Source: Lanius collurio | Lineage: Eukaryota > Chordata > Aves > Passeriformes > Laniidae | Direction of reading: 5' to 3' | DNA length: 64,000 nucleotides | NCBI GenBank assembly: GCA_020086605.1 | Contig: JACBWW010000018.1 | Coordinates: forward strand, 10,711,986-10,775,985 | The notes under the pieces: generated by a model | Told to the model about the DNA's origin: nothing | Seen by the model: the letters and a program-made list of their open reading frames with translations, nothing else | The model's database searches: none | Shown: positions 1-12,020 of the stretch, piece by piece | Numbering within the stretch: the first letter of the stretch is position 1 | Layout: each line of letters begins with the position of its first letter | Program-made: the position numbers and the translations under genes

Positions 1-3000
1 AAAAACATGATCATGCATAGTTAGTTGAAACTTGTGCAGTGAGAAAAGGCATGTGTGCTCTAACAGCCGAAGCTTGGCTCTATCCCTCGTTTTGCACTGC
101 TTAGCTGCTCTGTGCCAAAGCTGATCTGTACCAATGCTTGATGGTATATGGCAGCCAGCTGTACGTATGGCTGAACACTTGGTTATCCATTTACTGGGTT
201 TATGCAGAACAATGAACACTTTAATACTTCTCTCTTGTTTTTTCTTCTTTTTTTCATATCTAGCCAGCACCTCATGTCTAGTGACCAGTGAGTGCCCAGC
301 ATAAGCAGAGGCAAATTTATCCTTTGAGCAGGCAGTCTGAAGATATAACTGTTTTGCAGATATACTTGATTAGAAACAACTCTTCTTAAACAGTAAAAAA
401 AGGAAACATCTGAGTTCTTAAATTGAGCTATATGTTTAGAATGATCTTTCAAAACAAGAAAACCTTTCCCCCCATTTAAGCTTTGTGTGTTGCCAAGCTG
501 TAATGACAAATGTCTTGTGGAATAACTGATGTTTTTAAATAGTGGTTGTGCCCATTCAGTGTGGCCACGAAGGTAATTTGTTGCTGATTTCATACACTTC
601 AGTGTCTCCCACTGTCAGTGTTCTGTTTGTGGCAGCCTAGTGAAACCCTACGTGGACCAGGCTATAAGGTGCATTTATTTAGAAAGCAAATGTTTGGCTG
701 GATGTCAGGAAAAGTCTATACTGTGAGCATGAAGGAGCTTTTTCTATCAAGGCTGAGGTGCTGTAATGCATATTTTAAGCATTTTTGGATCGCATACTCC
801 TTGGACAAGGAATCTTTTGCTTCTTCCTTATAAATGTAATAGCTACTGAATAGTTATGTGTGGATCTTCTCAGGACCAGCTGTAGAAAAGAGCTGTCATC
901 ATGTGAGCATGAATGTTAAGAAGCTATTTCTCTCCATTCTAACTTACTGAAGCCTCTAAGCAATATTCAAAGGCATATGTACATGTGAGGGGCACAGAAC
1001 AGTCAAGTGCCAAGACAAAACATGACTAATGGATTTGCAGTGGGCTGGTACTGCCCTGTGTCATTATACTAAAAACTGCTACAATCATAAAACCTGCACA
1101 TGGCTGTGGATCTATGGATATGATAGTAAACTCCTTTCCTGGGAGGAGCAGGCATTTAGTCGGTGAAATCTAAATTTTCTTTAATCTTTGTACTTAGCAT
1201 ATTTTTTGTGACCTCTTGTTCAAATAACAGGATCTTTTGTTCCTTTGTTTTAGTCTTCTTTCTTGTAATTAACATTACACTGCTCATGCCAATGAATTCT
1301 TCTGGGGTTGACATGCAGTGTGTTGAAGCTGGAGTTTGTACCCTCCTAATCCTAGGTCTCCTTCCTGAATATCTTCCCTGCCTGTAGCCTGGATGGAGCC
1401 TGTGTTGTCCTGTGCTGGCACTGGTATGTGAGCAGATGGTTCATAGTTTTCAGTCAATTCATCATTATTGATGATATAATCTGTGTCGCCATCCTTCAGT
1501 TGATCCTGTATTCAAACAAAGAAAAAGATCTGTGGAAGAGAGACTCTTGAGGGGGATTTTTGTAAAAGCTTAGATGAACAACAACTCTGATGCAATTTTG
1601 CTTTCATTTTAATTCATTGCTTGCTTATTTTCTCAGGTGTTTATTTACCATCTTCTCGATTAAAGCGAATAGTTGCTTACTCTGTTCTGCTCTCAAGCAG
1701 TGTTGAGAAACATAACCTACCCTTCATATGTTTTAGATAATTTTGGTGCTTAAATATTGCTGATGAGTAGCCAAAACTTTCAGCACCTGGATGAATTATT
1801 TAGAATATGTCATTCATATTTGAAGCTCATAGCATAAAGTGGTCATTCATGAAAATGCACCTTTATTGTCCTCTTCACAGGTCAAGAAACTGCACAATTC
1901 TTAGCATTACAAGTAAAAAGTTTTAGAAAAGGTATTTACCAAAGTGTTCAATCCAAAGTGACAGGTTTTGGCTAACACCTTGAACACAATTAACCAAGCT
2001 GGGTACTTACCCCATATGCACTGGGGCTGGTCAGAAGCCTGGCAACGGGGTTGCACCATTCAGGTAACGTTGATGTGAGAGGTGGCCCAGTGTGGGTTAA
2101 GAGAGGCTTTAGATATCTGTGAGGTTTGTTAAAGGATATTTGCCATAGAGATACTGGTACTAACATGCGGCTTTATTACACTAAGAAATTTCACTTTAAA
2201 GCACAAGAAAATAATCTAACTGTATAGAAATATAGAAAACACTATCTTTTACCCCCCCATTACTGCATGCATTCTTGTCATACACACTGTCATCGGTCTT
2301 GTCTAATGTTTTTCAGTAACAGAAAAAACCCAACCTGAAAACACTTCCAAAAAAACCTCCCAAACGATTTGATGATCAAAACCTGTCTTGAAAGGGTACC
2401 AGAACAGCTGAGGGGAATGGTATGGGACACATAATGCATCAGGGGCTGATACACAGGAAGCGTATGTTAGATTGTCTCCTGTTCAAATTGCATAAGAAAT
2501 CACACTTGGAGCAAGGCGTAGAAGAGTAAACAGGACAATTTAAGATGCCATTCTATCAGCTAATTTATATAAAAACAGTAGTGAATGTTTTCTTAAATAC
2601 CTATATTCAGCCTTTTGGAAAATCAATGCATTTCTTCAACAGAAAAAGTGTATTTCACCAAATCTTAAGTTCCTCTATCGCTGTGAATGTATGTAAGTTG
2701 TTCTCTGTAATACTTTATCTTCAGCACTCAGTGCATTTCTTTTACACCTCATACATCAATGGTTCTTTATACAAAAGTATGTAAGTTAGGAACGGGCTTT
2801 ATGCTATTGTCTCATATCTGTCTTTCCAATCTTTTCATCCAGAAGTGCTTTATTGAGATGAAAGAAAAACTCGCTCATCTTGAGCGATTACATCATCTGT
2901 GTATCTGTCAATAACAGCTCTCCCATGAGTCCTTTCAGTCGACTTCTCTGCTACTTTTACACGCAAAATACTTTTCAGTGTTCTTTGGAAAGCAGATCTG

Positions 3001-5402
3001 TCAGCTATTTTTGCTGCTAGGGAAAATGTACTGATTTGTTGTTCCACTTTTTCTCCCCTTCTCCTTTCTCTTGCTTCCTTGCTTGTGCCATGTTGCCCAG
3101 TCTTTCTCCCTGTCTTCTTAAAGAAAGGAACAAATGTAACACTGAGTAGTGATTCAAGTTCAGCAGCAATATTGTAGAAATGGTGTGGAAGGAACACTGG
3201 GTATTGAGCCTATCCACACCAGTGCCTCCTTTTCCTTCGTTGTTGGCTAGGTATCGCTGCTTTACATACAAAGTACAAATTCTTTATCCTGAAGAAATAT
3301 AAAATATGTTTCTGATCTCAGTAAAAAATTGAAAGGCTAAGTAACTTGCTCTGTCCTGTATACTACAAACATAGAAATTGTTCTATAGTGGTGTTTTAGT
3401 GTGTGCTTTTTGTATTTATTTTCAAAAGTTCAGCTGCATTTGTCAGAAAATTGGATGATTTCTTCATCCAAGATCATATATTGAGTGTGAACAATTAGTT
3501 GAGTCTACTTCAGAAAAGATGTTGACATCGTAATATAAATTCTTCTCAGAACCCTGATCAAGGTGAGAATCTCATAAGATCAAATTGTGTAGGGTAAGTC
3601 TAGATTTGTCTCATTTCTGTTAGAGTAAAATCAAGCCAAACAATCTTTTTTTGTTCCATGTCCAGTTTTATCTGAAACCTTCAAACTACCACGCTGGTAA
3701 GAGCTATTATTAAAAAGCAAAGTAGGAAAGCCATTAATTAGAGTTGCTCTATTTTCATCACTTCAGAAAAACCTAATTAAAAGGCCAAAAATGGAAGTAC
3801 AAGCCTAATTCTAGGTTTTTAATCTTTGGAAATATTTGCTTTGTTATTACAAACAACTTGAATTGTTTGAACTAAGTTGTCAGACTGAGTGTGGAAAATA
3901 CAGGCTTGTAATGAAAGTTATATTTGATTATACTGAGTTCTGTCTGCTCTGTTCTTTCTTTCTTTCTCTTCCAGAATAAGTAACTGAAGATGAGTATTAC
4001 TCTACCTTTCTTAATCTGATGATGTCTGAGCTAGGCCTTACTTGTAAGCAGACTTATAACTTCCTAATGAGCTTTTATCCCACTCTGTAAAAATAAGTCC
4101 TGTTTTTGCCTGTGCTTGCACAGAGCCTTGACCACACGGAGTAGCAAGGGCTGCATGCTGAAGCAGACAATCTACCCAGCCACCACAATAATCTTCAGTC
4201 CTCCAAGCCATTACTACTTTTAGCATAAACTTTTGTCTGATATGTTTAACTGGCTGGTGTTTATGTATGTGGACATTCTGAAGTTGAGCAATTTTGCAAC
4301 AGGTTCTCTAAATCCCCTTCCTTTTGCATTTGCTCTGAGACATTAATTGTGTGTTGTCTGTGCTTCTGCTCTGAAGCTTCTTGATATACAGTTTAAAGTG
4401 GATACAATTTTCTTATGCTTGTTGTGATGATTCTGTAATAAATTATTTGTCTTTGTTCCTTATTTAACTAGTTATTATTCAGCCCACTCAGGGAACTTAA
4501 ATTCCACTGGCCTATTTTTCATTGTTTTAATAACCTATGCCATAAATGTTTCCTCTTTATTGTTGACACAGTTGCTTTATAGTTTTACAGACATAATCAC
4601 CTCCTTTAGGGCAGCATAAAAGAGGAAGAAAAATCCATGTGCAGTGCTGGCATTTCAAAAGAATATCAGACGTGGGTCTACAGCATTTTACGGCTGGCAT
4701 GAAGTCTTATCACACCCCAGCTGCTCTGGTTGCATCTCCAGGGAGATGTAATTTAAATAGTGTAATACAAAAAGGTAGATTTTGCACTAAGGCTGCTTTA
4801 AAAATTGGAAGAATCTAAGTGTGAACCTCTTGGCATAACTTGGAAATTACAGCTGGACCAAATTCATGCCTGCCCAATTCAGGGAGAGGGAGAAGATAAA
4901 CGCTTTGCCCCTCAGCCCTGTGTGAGCAGAACGGACCTGCACGTCTCTACCATGCAACAGCCCATGTTAGAGAATGTTATCAATATTGTAAAGGTGGCAA
5001 CTTCCAGTTGGGAAATGGATTAAGGATGCCAGTATAGGCATGTGTATAGAATTTTAATCCTTACACAGGGCTGGAATGTTACTGTACCCTACTTTTATAA
5101 TCAAATACCCATTTTCCCATTGATCTCCAGGCTTCCACTCTCAGTTCACATGCCCAGAGATTTTTATCCTGCTTACCTGATTGCTGTTTGACCATCCCCT
5201 TGCCCAGACAGTTTCAGTCTTGCCAGGCACAGTTCCTCTTCCTGTCTCACTGACACCAGGCTTAATATCTAAATGTATTTTACTGTTCCTGGTTCAGCTT
5301 CTGTCTATTCTGAGTTTGACTGATATGATGTCCTCTTTGTTCTAAGTGCAGCGTATTTAAAAATAATCTCATGAAGATTTATCAGCAATCAAACAACAGA
5401 AT
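1..5402. other. Non-coding, single-copy sequence
   Basis: I see no gene. It holds an A/C-rich patch at 2322-2366, a perfect 7-bp hairpin with CpG in both arms at 2871-2887 (TCGCTCA/TGAGCGA), and a short TTTC run near 3955-3975. The 115-codon minus-strand frame ending at 2850 is discussed as a finding and is not called as a gene. Confidence 0.6.
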
Positions 5403-5437
5403 TGTGTTTTGTTTTTGTTTTTGTTTTTTTTTTTTAA
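5403..5437. repeat. T-rich (TTTTTG)n tract
   Basis: Imperfect TTTTG/TTTTTG units ending in a run of about 12 T residues. Low-complexity sequence that generates a spurious lysine/asparagine repeat in the minus-strand frame. Confidence 0.85.
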
Positions 5438-5908
5438 TTGTCTGAAACAATAATCTCTTATGGAAATTTTCCTCCTATATAGCTCCTGCTTCACAAAGAT
5501 ACAGGTACCTGAAAGAGCATTTTCAAGTGAGATGTCTACTTTCATTGCAGCCATATTTCAGAATGTTTATATTTTCCATTAGACAGAAAAATCTGAGATG
5601 TAAAAATGTTTTGACTTTATATTACGACAAAAAATCAGAACCTAAAAATTTGTGATCGTACTTTGTTAAATTTATATGTTCTGTCAAATTTTGAGAATGT
5701 TAGCAAAAATCACAATATTTTTGATAAAATAGCATTAGCATGTTCAAATAGGGAAAGATTCTGGCAGAAATGTTGAGGCTGCTTTGACTTGGACTTAAGA
5801 GGTTCACTTTCCTTTTGTTGGAGGAGCAGAATCCCAGTCCAACTGTGGCTCTGCTATGAAAAATATCATAGTAAGAGCAAAATAGCTTGTTTGAGGAGGA
5901 GGGGGGAA

Positions 5909-5978
5909 CCCCTCCCATAAACCAACCACAACAACAAAAAAATCCAAACCCAAGCACCCTACCCACCACCTCAACAAA
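5909..5978. repeat. A/C-rich tract
   Basis: About 70 bases with almost no G or T on the plus strand (CCAACCACAACAACAAAAAA, CCTACCCACCACCTCAAC). A short GC hairpin sits at its left edge (GGAGGGG/CCCCTCC, 5898-5915, loop GGAA). Overlapping open frames in this stretch are proline/asparagine or glycine/valine-biased artefacts. Confidence 0.8.
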
Positions 5979-8030
5979 GCAGAAGATGTGGTCCCAGGTG
6001 GAAAACATGTGGCAGCTCTGTAAAGCCCTGCATTTGGCCCCAAAGATATTTTGCCTTTTGCCTCATCTCTGAAAGGGGGCCCTGTAACTGGAGGCAATCC
6101 CTCCTCAAAGGCAAATATGCTCACACTGTATTTACTATTAAAAAGACCCGAAGTACAAGAATTCCTGTGATACTTATCAAAATTACATAGAGAAATTTTT
6201 CCAGAGCACATTTTCTTGTATCAAACTGCTACAAATGCACTTTTGTTACATTTGTCATTCAATATTCTACTGCTAGGTGCTATATTTCTGCAGGCATGAG
6301 TATCTAGAAGTTAGTGTCACCACTCCCAATATCCATCCTTTGTGCAGTGTTTTTTAGATTTCTTGAGATTTGCAGCCTTTTGTTCTAGTGTCCTTTTTGT
6401 GAATATTTTGGGGTCTCAATTTGTAGATTACTTACGAGTTTTAAAATTACTTTCTGTTGTGTTTATGAAGAAATATACTTAAGAAAGATATGAAAGCAAA
6501 GATGTCACTTCTGTTTTTTCAGTCTATTTTCTGTAAATTGGAGAATTCACATTTTGATCTTTGTCAGAGTTTAGTTTGTGTTATTTTTTTAAAGGATGAT
6601 TTGGTATAAGTTACGTGTTAGCCTAAAGAGCAAACATTTCCATTTTGGTAGTGTTTGAGTGGGAGCAGGCAAACCATGGAACTTTTCTCTGTCTGAGTTG
6701 TGCACGTGGCTGACTCCTGCTAACAGCTGACTGAGATTATTTGGGTGCTATAGAGCACAGCTTGTGTGCATGACTGAGCTGGGGAGGCACAGAGACATCT
6801 CCAGCTCTAAAGTGCCTGTACAGCAGATTTAAGTGCCCCAAAGAAGGAGAGATGTTTTAGAGGGAGCTCTCCTCCTGGCTCTTGCATGAGAGGATGCTGT
6901 ACATGCTCTCATGTACCATGGAATTTTTAGAGGGTGGGGAGTTATCAGTACACACTGGCTGAAAAACTGGGCAATGGTTATGTCACATTTAATTGTTGTA
7001 ATAACAGATGTATGTTTGAAAAGCCTGTGAGATCTAAGGTGATTTAACATGTAAGGATAAGTTAATCTGCACTGTGGAGAAGGCTGAGGAGGAATCACTA
7101 AATCTGGTATAAATTATACTTTAATTTTAACTTATAGCTGTTACTAGTGAATTCTGTTCCAGTTCTTTGTGACTTTTTAAAATCTTTTCAAGGAGAGATT
7201 TAAAAAATTTAAAAAGTGCTGCTACTGTTGTAACTTAAAATACTTAACAATTGAGGATAAAAGGAATAATACTGTAGGTCTGCAAAAGCAAATCATCAGG
7301 TCTCTTTTTTTAAAAGATTCATTCTTTCTCTCTGTTTTTCTCGTGTTTGAAAGAAGGGAGAATAATGAAAATCAGTATTAATAAAATTTGGTTCAATATG
7401 TTTTCATAGGAAAGTCTGCCTGAATTAAATTCCAGACCCAGATGTAACATCAGACCCTAAGAATTCACTCTGACTTTTTTTTGCAGAATATGGGTAAAAA
7501 TTTGCTACTTTCAACTTTGAAACTGGAAGCATTGCAGAGATGTGGGCAAAATGGAGGAAGTTAGTGGAACTGATCTTAGTCACATCTTTTTTTATATAAG
7601 TAACTGCAGACTAAGAAGTGGCTTGCTCTCTTATATGTGCTGAGTAAAATGTCTGGGGTATTTGCAGACCAGAGCCTTAGTTGAGAGCTCCCTGAGGCAG
7701 AGCAGAAAATCATGACATCTTAGTCAAGTTATTTGAAGTCTATTATATCCTGATTATAACGCCTCCAAGTAAGTAAAAGTCAGAGACCTAAATGGAAACC
7801 TGCTTATATAATTGATGAGTGGTAATGCAGCTACTCTTGAAAATAGAAGGATAGAGCATGCAAAGGATGGAAGAATACTCATATAAGATTCAAAAATAAT
7901 ATATGAAGAGACAAATTTAACATTAGGAAGAAGTTTGGAAGATGCAGACTATGTAAGGCAGAAAAGGAGTAGAAGAAAAACTTTCCCTACCATCAGTTGT
8001 ATAGTAACAAGAAAATGATACTTTATCTGA

Positions 8031-8164
8031 CAAAAACCCACCAACTGCTCCTCAAAACAGCCTCCCAACCCTCCCCAAACAAAACAGCCACTGCCACCAC
8101 CAAAATCAAAAACCCAAACAAATGAAAAACACCAAAAAACTTTACAACCAACTAAACACCACCA
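8031..8164. repeat. A/C-rich tract
   Basis: About 134 bases strongly depleted of G and T on the plus strand, with motifs such as CTCCCAACCCTCCCCAAAC and CACTGCCACCACC. The minus-strand frame over it gives a glycine/phenylalanine/tryptophan-rich peptide typical of translated GGT/TTT repeats, not a protein. Confidence 0.8.
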
Positions 8165-9524
8165 GAGGTGTGTAAGCCTGCTACACAGGCAATGAAGAGA
8201 CAAGACTGTTGTACTAATCCCATCAGTGTTGATGCCACGCATGTGACTTTTCTGAAAAATGTGTGTGATTTTAAATTGACATCACTGGTATCCCCTACCT
8301 TCAGACCCCTTACAGCAGGATATCTGACAGGCATCTAACCTGCCAGTCTTACTTTTTCATCAGTAAAGAGAAATGGCCAAACCCAAGACCATTAACTCCA
8401 GCACTGCAGGGTAAAACTAATCAGAATTAATTGAGATTAGGATGAGTTTCTTTCCCTTTATTGACAATACATGAGTCTAAAGAAGTAAATTAGACTTAGA
8501 TGACTAATAATTAAGTACGTAAAACTTGCTGAAATGAATCTCACTTCAAAACATGAGAAGGCAAAATATAAGAAATCAAACACAATGTTCTCCATACCAA
8601 GGAAACTAGGAGTGTATGAAAGGCATCATATTTATAATTAGAAAATACTGCATTAAATAAATCTAGAAGAAAAAGATTAAAAGCATATAAATTTCTATGT
8701 AATAAATATGGCACCAAACCAAGCAAAAACTTCAAAATTGTTAAGTTTGTGAAAATCTGAGTGACCATGGGATTCATTAAAAGAAATTTGATCTCTAAAG
8801 ACTTAAAAAGATTTCCTGGCATGTTTTAAGGCATAGAAACTTCACAGAACATTGCAAAACTGCTCTACCTCTGGCTTGGCAATAGGGTTTCTTTTCCTGC
8901 AGAGAAGGAACTTGGGCATATGGTACATTAAACATGATTACAGAACTGGAGATACCATCGGTATGAGTAAGCTAAATTATTGCATTAGAAAGGATGAACA
9001 CTCTTGTGACCTGGCTGTGCATAGATCCTTAAGGCCTTAGAAGGTCTTTGTTGCCAGCTGCCTCAGGTGAGATCACTTTGAAGCTCTTCATTTAAAGTGC
9101 AGCTTTTGTATAAAACACTTGAATCCTGGTGCTGGCAGAGGGAACTAATTTAGAAGCACAGGCAAGTTAGTAGGGGTTTCTGCACTCTGTGTGGAAGATT
9201 GTTTCAGGAGATTGTCCTTGGCATCACCATCTGGTAGAGAAGTATTCCAGAAAACACATGTGTGAAGAATGAGTACTGGCAGCGGTTACACCCCTTGCTA
9301 ATGACAGTTTAATACCAGTGGCACCACAGTTCCAATAATTTGCAGGATACAGGGAGAATAAACCTTAAAAATGCAGTGAAGTATAAGTACAAACTGTTTT
9401 TGATCAAGCAAATTACTTCAGTATCACAGAGGAGGAGAAAGAAGATCATATTCAAATCAAGTGAAGGCTTTCAGAAACCTTTCATCAATAAATTATATCA
9501 GGTATGATGAATCTGCACCAAGGC

Positions 9525-9549
9525 AGCTCCTGAGGATAGCTCAGGAGCT
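9525..9549. repeat. 10-bp perfect hairpin
   Basis: AGCTCCTGAG at 9525-9534 pairs with 9540-9549 around a GATAG loop. A further TATAGCTC follows directly (9550-9557), echoing ATAGCTC at 9536-9542, so the segment also carries a short direct repeat. Probably a minor local duplication. Confidence 0.7.
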
Positions 9550-11996
9550 ATAGCTCAATGGCTGTAGTGTCTCTACCCTGTCAAAGGAGAACCTCAGGAC
9601 AAGAAGGGTGGTGGAAGTAGATGGTAAAAAGAGAGTAATGTGAGCTAGAGTTTCCAAACAAATGAGCATCATTCTGCTCAAATTAAAATACTGCAGTGAA
9701 AGCAAGGCAAGAAAATGGCTGCCAGAACTTTGTGAGCAACAGCTGGAGTAATAGTCTTGATATGGGCCTCTGGTGATGCAGATGGAGAGCTAAAGCCGAT
9801 GCACCAAAATTATGTTCAAATAGAAAAATAATTATTTGGCATTTTTTCAGGGAGTCAGATGAGATATTTAATCAAAAACATGAGATATAGCAGCACAAAA
9901 ATAGTTAAAATAGTTCACAGATCTGTGGGGATGGCTTTTGAGAACTCCCATGCTTCTGCATTGCCAAGAATCAAAGGATGCTCTCACAGTTTTAACGGTA
10001 CAACTTAAAAGGAAAATATGATCCCTTAAAAGAAAAATCCTGTAAGGAACTTCTTTTCTTGCAGAATTTAGTAGAAGGGTGAGCTACAAACACAGAAGAA
10101 GGCTTGGAGGAACAATATCTCTTTCATTCTGATGCTTGCTTGTTTTTGTAAAGATACTGAAAAAAACCCCCAGAAACAGAAGTGATAATTCACTATATCT
10201 TTTAGAAAAGAAAATCTGTATAAAGGCAACAGAATCTCTCTTCTTTTATCAGAAGACTGTGGGATAAAGAATAAAAAAGGAGATTTGAGTCATGTCAGAA
10301 GGGAACAGTAGCTCCCAGGAAAATAAAAATTCTGAAAAAACTTTTTGAGGTCTGTTTGATAGAGTAGTGAGGAGAGACTGGAGTGGTATTCTCTCAGCCC
10401 AGTATGAGAGTACAAACAGACCTGGTAGTCAGGGATGTGCCTGTCCCTGTAGAAGGTAAAAGCAGGATACCAACATGATCTCTGTTGGGTGAAACCCTTG
10501 AGCAAGCTGGCAGAAACTGCGTAATGTACGGTGTAGTCACAGAAATGCACCATTACTTTTTTTGTGCGACTGTGAGATACCATGCTCATTGCACACATGG
10601 AAGTACATTCAAAAGCAAGATCAGGACATGGTTTAGCATTTTGCAGAAGCATATTTTACTCATCAGCATGGTGTACTTCTGGCCAGACTGGTAATGAGTA
10701 AGAGGTGCTGGGACTGGCTTAAAATAAGCAGTCTTTACATCTCCCTGTGCTGAGCTGAGCTGGACAGCCTTTGTGAAGTCTTGCTAATACAAAGCCTGTC
10801 TAGTTTAATATATCCACTGAAAATCTCTACTTCTGTGAGCAGATTGATCCAAAGATTGTGTTCAGATTCTCCAGCAGCTTTTTTTCAATGTGTAGCCCAT
10901 GTTATAGACACAATTAGCTAGCTAGATGAAGTTGGTAGTCTCTAATAGGTTTGTGAAGAAAGCCCATTAAGAAGTGGAGGGCTCAGTGTTGAAGATGTGA
11001 AGACACAGTGCCCAGGAATAGGTTCTGCTGTAATCTGAAGAAAGCAGCCTTCTGGCAAGCCAGATCTTTGCTGTTGTAAGGATATTTTAATACAGAGAGA
11101 GACCAGCTAGAAAACCCTCACAAAATAAGGCTCCCTAAGAAGAATGCAAATTCTAGTGCAAAGAACAATTGAGCATAATTAATTATGGCACATACCTAAG
11201 AAAAAAGCAGATTACTGACCATGGAAAGAAATACAAGCTATTAATCCAAGTATTAGTTTAAAATTCTGAATAGTTAAACCACAATACTTTGTTGATGAAC
11301 AGTGGCAGATTAAAATAACAGAACAGAGGATGCCTATTAGGAGATCAAACTGTCTTTTGATCAGCAGAGCAGTTTTTCAGTCATAAATCAGAAATAGGAA
11401 AAGCAAATGCTAGATCTCCAGCTGGGATGGCTCATCCCCCTGCTCCTGTCACTGCACTAATCCGGAGCAGGACAAATGTCTTGGCATGAGAGGCTTTCCT
11501 GGGAGCCTGTGAGTGGGGACAGTGAGCTGTGATGGGGAAAGCTGGAGAGACATGGGGCAGGATGTGGATGGGAGCAAGACAGATTTTCTGCAAGTGTGAC
11601 AAGTGACTTCTGTGGTTGGCATCTTTCCCCTCTGTTTATTGCCAGTACACTGCCCACATGCAGCGGTGCTGCCCTGACACAAATAGTGATAGAGGTGGGG
11701 AAATGTACAGTGCAGCATGAATGAGCATGAGGTTTTCTCATTCTGTGTTTCATCAGAGATGGAGAGGTCACTTATTGGGGTTTCAGTCATGGGCTGCTCA
11801 TAATACAAAAGCCAGCAGTATTGTGCATGAGCAGGTGTAGCTATTCTATGAATGTGATTTGGTTAAGAAACACATTTATTGAGATCAGTTTTTCTTTCTC
11901 TTTCCCATCTCTGACAATTCCTGTGCTAAACGCCTAATCCAGATGTGGTACCAAACCTGCTTGCCACTCAGATTTTACGATTTTACTGTAGTAACC

Positions 11997-12020
11997 TTTT
12001 TTTTTTTGGGGGGGGGGGGG
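11997..12020. repeat. T11-G13 homopolymer junction
   Basis: Eleven T residues run straight into thirteen G residues, followed by AGAGGGTGTGG. The G run can form intermolecular or slipped G-quadruplexes and is a common assembly and sequencing error site, so its exact length is uncertain. Confidence 0.9.

Larger units (their letters stand above)
5979..11996. other. Non-coding sequence
   Basis: Apart from the A/C-rich tract at 8.1 kb and the small hairpin at 9.5 kb, nothing is recognisable. Open frames are short, overlap in opposite directions and have no family resemblance. The stretch 8400-8830 is particularly A-rich. Confidence 0.6.

Noticed and set aside
183..593. 136-codon minus-strand open frame
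   Set aside because: No recognisable motif; basic Lys/Arg run derives from a T/C-rich tract. Treated as chance.
5804..6211. 135-codon minus-strand frame with a Phe/Val/Gly segment
   Set aside because: The distinctive segment is a translation of the A/C-rich low-complexity tract; frames on both strands overlap it.
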